Positions 6,098 through 14,001 of a stretch of DNA of 14,001 bases are shown in pieces. Source of the DNA: M3007 sp964392655. GTDB taxonomy: Bacteria; Bacteroidota; Bacteroidia; Chitinophagales; Saprospiraceae. The position numbers were made by a program, and so were the translations under genes. Numbering within the stretch: position 1 is the stretch's first letter; every line of letters starts with the position of its first letter. The notes under the pieces are model-generated. The model saw nothing but the letters and a program-made list of their open reading frames with translations, did no database searches and had not been told where the DNA came from. The DNA lies in contig CAYMQY010000111.1 in the NCBI GenBank assembly GCA_964392655.1, positions 1-14,001 of the forward strand, given 5' to 3'.

Positions 6098-9000
6098 TTA
6101 CCGCACCAGCGTGATATCGCCTTTGTAGAGCAGCCGGCGGCCGTCTATCAGTTCGATTTCTGCGTAATACACAAACACGGCAGGCGTCATCAGGGCGCCA
6201 TGGTAGTAGCCGTTCCAGCCGTACTTGGGATCGTTGGGCTGGAAGTTCGTTTTCTGGAACACCATCGTACCCCAGCGGTCGAAAATCTGGAAAGAGTTGA
6301 CCTGTTTGATCTGACTGCCCTTGGCAAAAATGAGCACGATGTCGTTTTCGCCGTTTTCATCCCAGGGCGAGAACGCGTTCGGGATGTAGATGTTCGGGTC
6401 GTTGTCTACCCGGATCAGGACGCGGTCGCTGGCCCGGCAGCCGTCTTTGCTGACCACCGTGACTTCGTATTCGGTCGGGCGGAACGGTTTGGCAATCGGC
6501 TTGAGCAGGCTGAATATGTCGGTACCGGGGAAGGTCAGGCCTTCGAGCGGATTCCAGATGACCGAGTCAATCAGCGACAGCGGGTAGCCCGAGGGGAGCA
6601 CGGCTTTGAGTTGCAGGGAGTCGCCGAATTCGATATCAAATTCGGGATCAATGCTGATGCCGGGATCGGGCGCCTTGGGTACCACGAGTGTTTTCTGGAA
6701 TTCGCAGCCGTTGGCATCCTGAATCCACAGGGTGTAGGTACCCGGAGCAATGCCTCCAAAGTCAATTGTTTGCGAGAAGGACTGGCCGTTGTTGATCGAG
6801 TACAGGTACGGGCCGTAGCCGCCGGTGACCTGTTCGAAGGTGATGACCCCGTCATTGTCCTTGCAGGAGGGGCGTTGCAAGTCGAAGGCAAAGTCCGTGG
6901 GGACGTTGGTTTCCAGATACACCAGTGCGTTGTCGGTTTGTTTGCAGCCCGTACTCGTGTTAGTCACGGTGAGCGTGTACGTACCGGCTTTGTTCACCCG
7001 CGGCGTCAGACTTGTGGCGCCCGAGAGTATATTGCCGCCGGCAGTTGCATTCCAGCCGTACGTGAATTGCGGCCCGGAGGAGGCAAACGCCTGCAAGGTC
7101 ACTTCTTCCACAGAGCAGGTGAGCGTAAACGGCGGGCCGGCATCCGCATTGGGCAGCACGGTATTGGACGATACGAGTGCGGTCGTGGTACTGGAGCAGC
7201 CGTTGAGGGTGTTGAGCACTGTCAGGGTATATGTGCCGGGGGCGTTGGCTTGAGCGGTATTGTTCGAAATGTTGCCCACCAGGTTGCCGTTCGAAGTGCT
7301 CCAGGCATAACTGAAGTTGGAGCCCGGGGAAGAGGCGGAACCGTCGAGGGTAATCACCTGTACGGCGCAGGTGAGCAGTGGCGCTGTCGCCACAGCCGCC
7401 GTGGGAGCCTGGGTATTTTGCAGCACCTGCACCTGAGCGGTTGCCGAGCAGCCGTTGGTGGTGTTTTGAACCAACAGCGCATACGCACCGGGGGCGGAAA
7501 TCATAGGCGTCAAGGAGTTGTTACCGGAAAGGATAACGCCGTTAGGTGTGGTCCATTCGTAGTAGTATGGGCCGCCCACCTGGCTGGAGCCGGTGCCGTT
7601 CAACTGGAGTGTGGTGATGGCGCAGGTGAGCGTTTGTACGGCGCCTGCACTGGCGGTAGGCACCACNNNNNNNNNNNNNNNNNNNNNNNNNNNNNNNNNN
7701 NNNNNNNNNNNNNNNNNNNNNNNNNNNNNNNNNNNNNNNNNNNNNNNNNNNNNNNNNNNNNNNNNNAAATTCGGACCGGTGCTGGCACTGGGGTTCAGGG
7801 TATAATCGACTTCGGTACAGGTGAGCTGAAAGCCCGGTCCGGCGGAGGCTTGCGGCGCATCCTGATCAATTGCCAGCACAACGCCGTCGGTTGCAGTACA
7901 TCCGTTGGTGGTATTGGTCACCACGAGTGTGTACGGGCCGGGTTGATCAACCACGGGGTTTGCCGTATTGCCGCCGGAAATGATACCAAAACCGGTCCAG
8001 GAGTATGTGAAGTTTTGGCCGGTCGAGCTGTTGCCGCCAATCTGGAGTTGCGGTTGGTAGCAGTTCAGAATGTTATCGGCTCCGGCGTCGGCTGTGGGCG
8101 GGACTATGTCCTGGGCCACCGTGACGCTCGCAGTAGTGGTACAGCCGTTGTCGGTATTGGCGATGAGCAGGCTGTACGGGCCGGGTTGATTTACGGTGGC
8201 CGTTGAGCCAAATGTGTTTCCGACGATACCGGGGCCCGACCACGTATATACATAATTGACGCCCGTACTGGAGCCGGTGCTGCTCAGCACAATCTGGTTT
8301 GACGTGCAATTCAGGATAGCGGGCGGGGTGATCACCGTGACCGGCTCGCTGTTGTCGCGCAGGATTTGCACCGAAGCCGCGCTGGTACAACCGTTTTGGG
8401 TGTTGGTTACGAGCAACTGATAGTTACCGGGCGAATTTACTTGCGGGTTGAGAATATTGGTCGGGGGCAGCAGGTTCCCGCCACCGCTTGCCGTCCACTG
8501 ATAGGTGAACAAAGCGCCCTGGCTGGAGCCGGAGCCGTCGAGCGAAAGCGTCGGGCTGGTACAGTTGAGCGTCTGGCTTTGGCCGGCGTTGGCGATCGGT
8601 GCTGCTACGTCGGCATTGACGGTGATAGACGCACTGGCAGTACAACTGTTGCTCGTATTGGTGACCAACAGCGTATAGGTGCCTGCCTGGCCGACCACCG
8701 GTTGCAGGGTATTGGCTCCGGAAATTATCTGGCCGTTTTGCGTGCCCCACTGGTACTGGAAGTTGGGGCCGGTGCTGCTGCCTGTCCCGTTGAGCGTTTG
8801 TTGCGGCTGGAAACAGGTGATAAGCGTGGGAGGCGCCACAGCAACGGCGGGCGGCGTCAGGCTTGACGTGATAGTAGCCGAAGCCGTTGTCGTGCAGCCG
8901 TTTGTGGAATTCGTGACTACCAGCAAATAATTGCCTGCGCTGTTGACAGTGGGGGTAAGTGTCGTGGCGCCTGCGGCGATATTGCCGTTGGTGGTAGACC

Positions 9001-12000
9001 ACTGGTAACTGAAGTTGGCGCCGACGCTGGAGCCTGCACCGCTCAGTTGTACGGTCGGCGTCACGCAATTGATCTGGCCGGGTGTTCCGATTACGGCGTT
9101 GGGCGGGGTGATATTCTGTGAAATAAGTGTGGACCCCGTGGAAGTACAGCCGGTTTGCGTATTGGTTACCACGAGGGAGTAGGTGCCGGGCTTGTCAAGA
9201 ATAATGCTCGGTGTATTGGCGCCGCTTACGATGTGGCCGCCAGGGGACGCCGTCCACTGGTAGGTAATATTCGGCAGAACGATAGTAGCCGGGTCGCCCA
9301 GTTCGATTTGCGGGAGGTCACAGGTCAGAGTGCCGGGTTCGCCCGGGTTCACGATGGGCGGCGTGATGTTTTGTGTGACCAAAACCGAGGCAGAAGCCGT
9401 GCAGTTGTTCACTAAATTGGTTACGATGATGGAGTATGAACCGGGAGCGTTCACAGTCGGCATGAGGGTGTTTTGCCCACTCACGATGTTGCCGCCTGCG
9501 GTGGCTGTCCAGAAAAAATTATACCCCGGGCCGCTGGACGAGCCGGTGCCGTCGAGCGTCACGGTCGGGTTGTTGCAGGTGATTTGCTGGTTGACCACGA
9601 TCACCGCGGCCGGGTCGGTAAAGTCGAGGTCCACGAAAACAGTAGCCGAGCCGGTGCAGCCGTTTTGGGTATTGGTGACAATGAGCGTGTAGTCGCCTTC
9701 TTCCGTTACCACAGCATTTTGGCTGGCCTGTCCGGACTGGACGTTCCCGTTGAGCGTCGTCCACTGGTACGCATAACTGCCGCCTGTCGGAGAGGCACTA
9801 CCGTTCAGAGTGACCTGCGAAATGGTGCAGGTGAGTTTTCCGGGTGGCGCAATGATAGCCGTAGGCGGGGTGTTGTTGAGCGTAACGGCTACGTTGCCGG
9901 ATTGTGTGCAACCGTTGGTAGTATTGGTCACTACCAGTGTATAGGTGGCAGGGGTGGAAACTACCGGGTTGAGCGTATTGGCTCCACTGACAAAATTACC
10001 GCCCGGGCCGGCAGTCCACTGGTACGTGAAATTAGGTCCCGAGGAAGAGCCTGTCCCGTTCAGTGTGGCATTTGTCACAGCACAGGTAATCGTTTGGGGT
10101 GGGCCGGCCACAGCGGTCGGCAGGGTCGTGTTGGAATTCACCGTGACGGTAGCGGATGCCGTGCAACCGTTGGTGGCATTGCGCACCGTGATCGTATAGT
10201 TGCCGGGCTGATTGACGACCGGATTCAACGTGGTAGCCCCACTGACAATATTTCCCGGGGCGGCTGTCCACAGATACGAAAAATTTGGTCCGGCAGACGA
10301 TGCGCTTCCGTCCAGAATCAGGGACGTAACGGTGCAGGTCAGGATGCCGTTTACTACGGCAGAGGCGGTTGGAGGCGCAAAATCGCCCGGCACGGTCGCC
10401 GTAGTTGTACGGGTACAACCCGACTGGTCGGTCACCGTTACGGTATAGACACCGGCGGTGAGTCCGGATGGATCCTGTACGGTGGTGGTATTGCTCCATT
10501 TGTAGGTATAGGCAGGGAAACCGCCGGTTACGTTGAGGTCAATACTGCCGTTGTTGGGGGTGGCGCAGTTGACCCCTGTGACCTTGACAATCGTCGTAGT
10601 CAGGGCATTTGGCGCGATGATGGTGTACTCGTCAGTTCGTGTGCAGCCAAAGAAATCTGTTACAGTCAGGTTGTAGGTGCCGGCCGGCAGGTTGGTGGGA
10701 TCAGGAAGGCTTGGGATATTTACCGGTCCATTCCAGTTATAGGTGTATGGGCCTTGCCCGCCGGTCACTGTGGTATTGATCGAGCCGTTGGACGACGTGG
10801 CGCATTGCACGTTGGTTGGCACCCCGGAAAGGGTGAGGGTTGAGAGGAGTACAGTGATGGCCCCTTGCCCGGCCCCCTCACACCCTGCCGAGTCCACCAC
10901 GCTTTGTATCTGGTAGAGTCCCGGTTCGTTCACGGTCAGGAAATAGGGGTTATCGGTGATATCGTAGATGGCCGGCTGCACGTCGCCGTTGAACTTGTAT
11001 TCGAGGGTAAATGGCCCGGTGCCGATGAAGTTGACCTTAAGTAGTGCTGTTTCCCCAAGGTCACAAATTTGGGGCGCCGGCGGCACCAATTGGGCGATGG
11101 GCAAGGGCCGCACGATGATACGGGCGGTGGCTACTTTGGTTTTGCCGCAGGCATCGGTAACGGTTACGCGGACGTTGGTGGAGGTGCCTACGAACAATGT
11201 TGCGTTGTCTTCCGTGGAGCCGTTTTGCCAGTTGTAGGTGTAGGGCGGCACACCGTCAAGAACAGCGACACTGACGGTGCCGGAACCGGGGCCGCAGATG
11301 GTCACGGTGTCGGGCTTGATGTCAAGTGCCGGCAGATCGAGAATTGTCAGGGTTTCCTCCGGGTTCAGGCAGGAGCAGGGGTTGTTCAAGCGGACAAACA
11401 ACGTTTCAGCGCCTTCAATAATAAGGTCGTTGGTAATATTAATGGTCAGAACGACCTCGAATTGGCCTGCAGGAATAACCACTACAGGCGGCAAGCCGGA
11501 GTAGTCCACGCCGTTGGTAGCGGTTCCGCCGATTACATACTGCACGGAAATCGGCAGTGCGGCGTTGTTGCCGAGGCGTCTGAAGATTAGTTTTACCGTG
11601 CCGCAGCCTTCATAAACTTCTTCGACGTCGGTGCTGCCATTCACTTCAAATTCTACGGAAGCATTACCGCCTGCAGCGAAGGAACCTGCATTGAGGAATA
11701 CAGCGGAGTCCCACACGCCATCGCCTACGTCGGCAATTTTCAGTTTGATGTGGTAGGTTTCGCAGGGCTGTACGTTGGCGATTGCCGTGAATTTGCGGGT
11801 AAAACCGTCGTACTGAACTTCATTGACTGCAGGACCGGTTGCCGGGTTTTGTCCGCACAGGTTGCCGCTGGAAGCAGGTTGGTTATTGACGTAAAAACCC
11901 GGGAACGACAGGTGGTTTACGTTGTTGATGGCCACCGGGATATTTGTTGTCGGGATGATGGCAATATTCTGCTGGCCACCCGGGATGCCGGGGCCGGAGA

Positions 12001-12868
12001 TAAAGAATCCGAACACGTCGTTGAACTGGGAGTTGACGTACTCGCAGTACTCTTCCGAAGCAAAAACGAAGTTGAAGGAAAGCAGCGCCTGGGTCGGCGT
12101 GAAATCAAATTCGATACTGGCTCGGTCAAACAGGGCGCCGTTGGTCAGCAAGGCCAGATCGGGGTCGGGCGTAGAGACGCCGTAACCGGCGCTTGCGCCG
12201 TCCGAATTGTTCGGGCCGGGGGCTACGCTGATGTCACCGGTTGCCATAATGATACCGGTATTAAATCCGATGTTGGTTTGTCCCTGTGAGAAAGTGCCGA
12301 TCTGGCCACCATTGCCCTGAAAGGTTACGCCATTCACATCGAAACAGTTACCACCGATGAGCACATCTTTCACCAATTCTTCCGCAGAAGCGCCGCCTTG
12401 TACCTCCAAAGTTGCAGCAAGTGCTTCGGTGTATTCCTTGAGATCTTTTTTGACACAGGTTTGGCAATAGATCGAAACGAAATGCCGGGGCGGAGCGCCT
12501 GCATCCCAGGTGCAATCGTAGTGCAGGACGAACTCTGCAACGTTATTTTTTGCCTTGAAGGTCAATTGACGCGCGGCTTCGTCGTATTGTACGAATTCAA
12601 TACCGTCAGGTGCTGCCGTGGGTACGGGGCGGCAAGTGCCAAGCGACTGGTCCTCGGGAATCACCAGGGCATAGGTTTCGCCGGCAACCAGGTTTTCGAT
12701 ACGCAAGGGCTGATCGGTAAAAGTAGCCGTGACGACGTGCCGTTGTTTATGCCCGTCCAGTACAACAGCAGGGGAGGCATTCCCCGTCTCGTTTTGGCTC
12801 AAAAGCGGAAACGCGGTGGAGCAAAGTGTAATCAGGGCGGAGAGTAAGCGGGATGTAGAAAGGCTCAT
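6098..12868 (-). CDS. Giant T9SS-secreted surface protein: choice-of-anchor L domain, Calx-beta-like, SprB/PKD-like repeats, type B C-terminal sorting domain
   Basis: About 2,256 codons, including a 100-N gap. From ATG 12868 a signal peptide (1 to about 25, ending FPLLSQ) is followed by an unassigned beta-rich region, a choice-of-anchor L domain (about 162-400, with VFASEEYCEYVNSQFNDVFG and KIADVGDGVWDSAVFL), a Calx-beta-like segment (about 402-512, NDLIIEGAETLFVRL), two PKD-like modules (513-676), two SprB repeats (677-828), at least 14 two-cysteine repeats (832-1992), one more SprB-like module (PSCKDNDGVITF) and the gliding-motility-associated CHU_C domain (about 2157-2256, YIPNAFSPWDENGEND, FDRWGTMVF, KGDITLVR). 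That last domain is the T9SS type B sorting signal, so export across the outer membrane and surface or medium location are inferred; adhesion is the likeliest role. A TTG 27 bases upstream is in frame but would push the signal peptide inward. No clear promoter was seen. The gene is monocistronic and ends at a strong terminator. Confidence 0.93.
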   Translation of the reverse strand: MSLSTSRLLSALITLCSTAFPLLSQNETGNASPAVVLDGHKQRHVVTATFTDQPLRIENLVAGETYALVIPEDQSLGTCRPVPTAAPDGIEFVQYDEAARQLTFKAKNNVAEFVLHYDCTWDAGAPPRHFVSIYCQTCVKKDLKEYTEALAATLEVQGGASAEELVKDVLIGGNCFDVNGVTFQGNGGQIGTFSQGQTNIGFNTGIIMATGDISVAPGPNNSDGASAGYGVSTPDPDLALLTNGALFDRASIEFDFTPTQALLSFNFVFASEEYCEYVNSQFNDVFGFFISGPGIPGGQQNIAIIPTTNIPVAINNVNHLSFPGFYVNNQPASSGNLCGQNPATGPAVNEVQYDGFTRKFTAIANVQPCETYHIKLKIADVGDGVWDSAVFLNAGSFAAGGNASVEFEVNGSTDVEEVYEGCGTVKLIFRRLGNNAALPISVQYVIGGTATNGVDYSGLPPVVVIPAGQFEVVLTINITNDLIIEGAETLFVRLNNPCSCLNPEETLTILDLPALDIKPDTVTICGPGSGTVSVAVLDGVPPYTYNWQNGSTEDNATLFVGTSTNVRVTVTDACGKTKVATARIIVRPLPIAQLVPPAPQICDLGETALLKVNFIGTGPFTLEYKFNGDVQPAIYDITDNPYFLTVNEPGLYQIQSVVDSAGCEGAGQGAITVLLSTLTLSGVPTNVQCATSSNGSINTTVTGGQGPYTYNWNGPVNIPSLPDPTNLPAGTYNLTVTDFFGCTRTDEYTIIAPNALTTTIVKVTGVNCATPNNGSIDLNVTGGFPAYTYKWSNTTTVQDPSGLTAGVYTVTVTDQSGCTRTTTATVPGDFAPPTASAVVNGILTCTVTSLILDGSASSAGPNFSYLWTAAPGNIVSGATTLNPVVNQPGNYTITVRNATNGCTASATVTVNSNTTLPTAVAGPPQTITCAVTNATLNGTGSSSGPNFTYQWTAGPGGNFVSGANTLNPVVSTPATYTLVVTNTTNGCTQSGNVAVTLNNTPPTAIIAPPGKLTCTISQVTLNGSASPTGGSYAYQWTTLNGNVQSGQASQNAVVTEEGDYTLIVTNTQNGCTGSATVFVDLDFTDPAAVIVVNQQITCNNPTVTLDGTGSSSGPGYNFFWTATAGGNIVSGQNTLMPTVNAPGSYSIIVTNLVNNCTASASVLVTQNITPPIVNPGEPGTLTCDLPQIELGDPATIVLPNITYQWTASPGGHIVSGANTPSIILDKPGTYSLVVTNTQTGCTSTGSTLISQNITPPNAVIGTPGQINCVTPTVQLSGAGSSVGANFSYQWSTTNGNIAAGATTLTPTVNSAGNYLLVVTNSTNGCTTTASATITSSLTPPAVAVAPPTLITCFQPQQTLNGTGSSTGPNFQYQWGTQNGQIISGANTLQPVVGQAGTYTLLVTNTSNSCTASASITVNADVAAPIANAGQSQTLNCTSPTLSLDGSGSSQGALFTYQWTASGGGNLLPPTNILNPQVNSPGNYQLLVTNTQNGCTSAASVQILRDNSEPVTVITPPAILNCTSNQIVLSSTGSSTGVNYVYTWSGPGIVGNTFGSTATVNQPGPYSLLIANTDNGCTTTASVTVAQDIVPPTADAGADNILNCYQPQLQIGGNSSTGQNFTYSWTGFGIISGGNTANPVVDQPGPYTLVVTNTTNGCTATDGVVLAIDQDAPQASAGPGFQLTCTEVDYTLNPSASTGPNXXXXXXXXXXXXXXXXXXXXXXXXXXXXXXXXXXVVPTASAGAVQTLTCAITTLQLNGTGSSQVGGPYYYEWTTPNGVILSGNNSLTPMISAPGAYALLVQNTTNGCSATAQVQVLQNTQAPTAAVATAPLLTCAVQVITLDGSASSPGSNFSYAWSTSNGNLVGNISNNTAQANAPGTYTLTVLNTLNGCSSTTTALVSSNTVLPNADAGPPFTLTCSVEEVTLQAFASSGPQFTYGWNATAGGNILSGATSLTPRVNKAGTYTLTVTNTSTGCKQTDNALVYLETNVPTDFAFDLQRPSCKDNDGVITFEQVTGGYGPYLYSINNGQSFSQTIDFGGIAPGTYTLWIQDANGCEFQKTLVVPKAPDPGISIDPEFDIEFGDSLQLKAVLPSGYPLSLIDSVIWNPLEGLTFPGTDIFSLLKPIAKPFRPTEYEVTVVSKDGCRASDRVLIRVDNDPNIYIPNAFSPWDENGENDIVLIFAKGSQIKQVNSFQIFDRWGTMVFQKTNFQPNDPKYGWNGYYHGALMTPAVFVYYAEIELIDGRRLLYKGDITLVR
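6895..10375 (-). repeat. In-frame array of at least 14 tandem protein repeats, period 84-85 codons
   Basis: The array encodes Ig/PKD-like repeats of about 84 residues. Each opens with a P-x-A-x-x-x-P-like strand and LTC/LNC, then an LDGSGSS-like turn, a Y-x-W strand, an ISGANTLNPVV-like turn, a Y-x-L-x-VTNT strand and NGC. The second-cysteine codons fall at 10163, 9908, 9656, 9401, 9146, 8894, 8642, 8387, 8141, 7898, 7448, 7196 and 6944. Spacings are 243-255 bases, mostly 252 or 255, apart from the 450-base interval spanning the gap. All complete copies keep both cysteines, suggesting one disulfide per module. The repeats are diverged overall, but a core near the second cysteine is similar in DNA among copies (for example CCGTTGGTGGTATTGGTC). 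Confidence 0.92.
7667..7766. other. Assembly gap of 100 N inside the repeat array
   Basis: Exactly 100 Ns interrupt the coding sequence in the eleventh visible repeat, just after its STGPN turn. The round number suggests a placeholder length. The reading frame is the same on both sides. The distance between neighbouring second-cysteine codons across the gap is 450 bases, where two periods would need about 504. Confidence 0.97.
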
Positions 12869-13244
12869 AGTGGATTGTTTTGTGTGTAAGCCCAATGTGT
12901 TTGTTCGAGTATGGATTGTGATACGGTGGCATTACGCCACTTTTCCGGAAGATACTATTTTGAGTGTAGGCGCTGCACCGGGGTGCAACATTAGTTTTGG
13001 TTAAAAAACGTTGATTTTTTCGCGTGCAAGGTTAGGAAAATTATCTCATGCAGGGAATGCCATTTAACAAAAATGTGCCTTGCCCCGGTCAAAAAAGGTC
13101 TGAATCGGCATACACCGATCCGGGCTTGTGCGAATGTTTTATCCGACAACGCATTTCACGGCGAGTAACGAAACATTGTTTTGCGCAACCTGGTAAAATT
13201 TCGCCGGTATCCCCAACAGGGTTGTTTGCCTGAAAAAGGCAACG
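12869..13244. other. Intergenic region between the giant gene and the CorA-like gene
   Basis: About 430 bases (to 13295) lie between two divergent genes with no convincing gene of their own. Visible structure is limited. There is an inverted repeat TGCACC-GG-GGTGCA at 12974-12987, a small GTGGC/GCCAC hairpin at 12926-12940, and an ATCGG/CCGAT pair at 13104-13119. The CorA-like promoter lies at the right end. A 61-codon open frame at 13048-13233 lacks recognisable features. The giant gene's promoter must lie here, but I could not place it; TAATTTTC on the minus strand near 13036-13043 is a weak candidate. Confidence 0.6.
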
Positions 13245-13252
13245 TAAGTTTG
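13245..13252 (+). promoter_or_regulatory. -10 box (TAAGTTTG) of the CorA-family gene
   Basis: TAAGTTTG is an exact TAnnTTTG match. TTG at 13222-13224 lies 20 bases upstream, within the -33 spacing known for this phylum. The predicted leader to the GTG start at 13296 is about 37 bases. Activity is inferred from the match. Confidence 0.55.
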
Positions 13253-13295
13253 CAGCGAAAAGCAGTTTGTTCACCAATTCAACCCTCCATGGACG

Positions 13296-14001
13296 GTGAT
13301 TCGATATTATGCACGCGAAAAAAGGCGGCTCGTGGAATTGCCCGAGCTGGAGCCTGGCTGCTGGGTGAACCTGACACCGCCCTTTGCGCCTGACGAACTG
13401 GAGGAACTCGCCCGCCTGCTCGAATTCGATCCCGTTTTCCTCACCGACTCGCTCGACCTCGACGAACGCGCCCGCTACGAACGCGATGAAGACGTGCGCT
13501 TCATCCTGATCAATACGCCCGTACTCAACGAATGGGCCGACGGCGAAAACGAAGCCGTGTTCATCACCGTGCCCATCGGCATCATCCTGACCATCGAACA
13601 CGTCGTCACCATTTCGGCCTACGAAACGCCCGTGCTGGAATCGTTCCTCGAAGGCAAAGTGCGCAATTTCAATCCCTCCGACGAGAAGCGTTTCGTGCTT
13701 CAGGTGCTGGAGCAAAACGTGTACTTTTTCCTCTCCTGCCTGAAAAAACTGAACCTGCGCCGCAACCTCATCGAAAAAGAACTGATGAACTCCAGCCGAA
13801 ATGCCGAACTCAAGCAACTGCTGTCCATCGAAAAAAGCCTGGTGTACTTCGTGAACGCCCTGAGCGCCAACGAACTGCTGAAGATGAAGGTGAAGCGCAC
13901 CGACTTCCTGCACATCAACGGCGACGAAGACCTCACCGACCTGTTCGAAGATATCATCATTGACAACTCGCAGGCCCTGTCCATGTCCAACGTGCACACC
14001 A
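13296..14001 (+). CDS. CorA-family divalent-cation (magnesium) transporter, N-terminal part, cut by window edge
   Basis: The frame is open from GTG 13296 to the window end, giving 235 codons of an expected 310-330. The protein begins VIRYYAREKRRLVELPE, the usual MIRYY-type opening of Bacteroidota CorA-like proteins. It continues with LTDSLDLDERARYERDEDV, ITVPIGIILTIEHVVTIS, the long helical VLQVLEQNVYFFLSCLKKL and SIEKSLVYFVNALSANELL segments, and DLFEDIIIDNSQAL. These match the cytoplasmic alpha/beta domain and the stalk helix. The two membrane helices and the GMN selectivity motif would lie beyond the window, so transport cannot be confirmed here. The GTG start is the first start codon after an in-frame TAA at 13245-13247 and matches the family's first residue; the nearby ATG at 13289 is in another frame. 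Confidence 0.9.
   Translation, partial: MIRYYAREKRRLVELPELEPGCWVNLTPPFAPDELEELARLLEFDPVFLTDSLDLDERARYERDEDVRFILINTPVLNEWADGENEAVFITVPIGIILTIEHVVTISAYETPVLESFLEGKVRNFNPSDEKRFVLQVLEQNVYFFLSCLKKLNLRRNLIEKELMNSSRNAELKQLLSIEKSLVYFVNALSANELLKMKVKRTDFLHINGDEDLTDLFEDIIIDNSQALSMSNVHT

Noticed and set aside
6077..8206. 709-codon open frame on the plus strand
   Set aside because: It lies antisense to the repeat region of the giant gene, spans the N gap, has no recognisable domain, and its periodic pattern mirrors the repeats. It is a shadow of the coding strand.
6944..10163. CRISPR-like regular spacing
   Set aside because: The roughly 252-base periodicity is an in-frame protein repeat, with diverged DNA and no short identical repeat and spacer pattern.
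9473..10843. 456-codon open frame on the plus strand
   Set aside because: It is antisense to well-supported repeats and SprB modules, shows only mirrored periodicity and has no family motifs.
13082..13126. GCCCCGG...CCGGGCT pairing as a possible terminator
   Set aside because: The pairing is imperfect and no T-run follows; no gene ends nearby to need it.
13048..13233. Possible 61-codon small gene in the intergenic region
   Set aside because: It has no promoter match at its start, no recognisable domain, signal peptide or membrane segment, and it runs to 12 bases short of the CorA-like -10 box.
13089..13997. 302-codon minus-strand frame across the CorA-like gene
   Set aside because: The plus strand carries clear CorA-family motifs over the same bases. 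The minus frame is low in complexity and has no motif.

Overview
The window looks like a chromosomal segment of a GC-rich member of the Bacteroidota, possibly Saprospirales-like, although the order is a guess. Two things point there. Several genes have a TAnnTTTG -10 box, the promoter type of this phylum. One gene encodes a very large secreted protein ending in the gliding-motility-associated (type B) C-terminal domain used by the type IX secretion system (T9SS). No rRNA, tRNA, CRISPR array, transposase or phage gene was seen.

Layout: positions 1-4457 are read from the minus strand. In transcription order they hold a DUF1624/HGSNAT-like membrane protein, a cytoplasmic YceI-family protein, an LpxL-like lipid acyltransferase, a family 2 glycosyltransferase and aroA (EPSP synthase, cut by the left edge). 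Positions 4561-6017 are plus strand: a small TatD-type metallohydrolase, then tcdA (t6A dehydratase). A strong hairpin terminator at about 6026-6058 separates tcdA from the convergent giant gene (6098-12868, minus). The giant gene encodes a protein of about 2,260 residues: signal peptide, choice-of-anchor L domain, Calx-beta-like segment, PKD/SprB-like modules, at least 14 two-cysteine repeats of 84-85 residues, and the T9SS sorting domain. A 100-N assembly gap lies inside the repeat array. An intergenic stretch of about 430 bp follows, then a CorA-family transporter gene on the plus strand, cut by the right edge.

Most genes are unrelated housekeeping or envelope functions with their own promoters rather than one pathway. 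The acyltransferase and glycosyltransferase both fit envelope or lipid modification, and the giant protein is a cell-surface or secreted adhesin candidate. I found no convincing new multi-gene system. The most distinctive signals are the repeat array with its gap, a shared extended -10 sequence (TAYCTTTGCC) that for two genes lies 4-5 bases before the start codon (predicting leaderless mRNAs), and a heptamer-built inverted repeat at 1571-1654.
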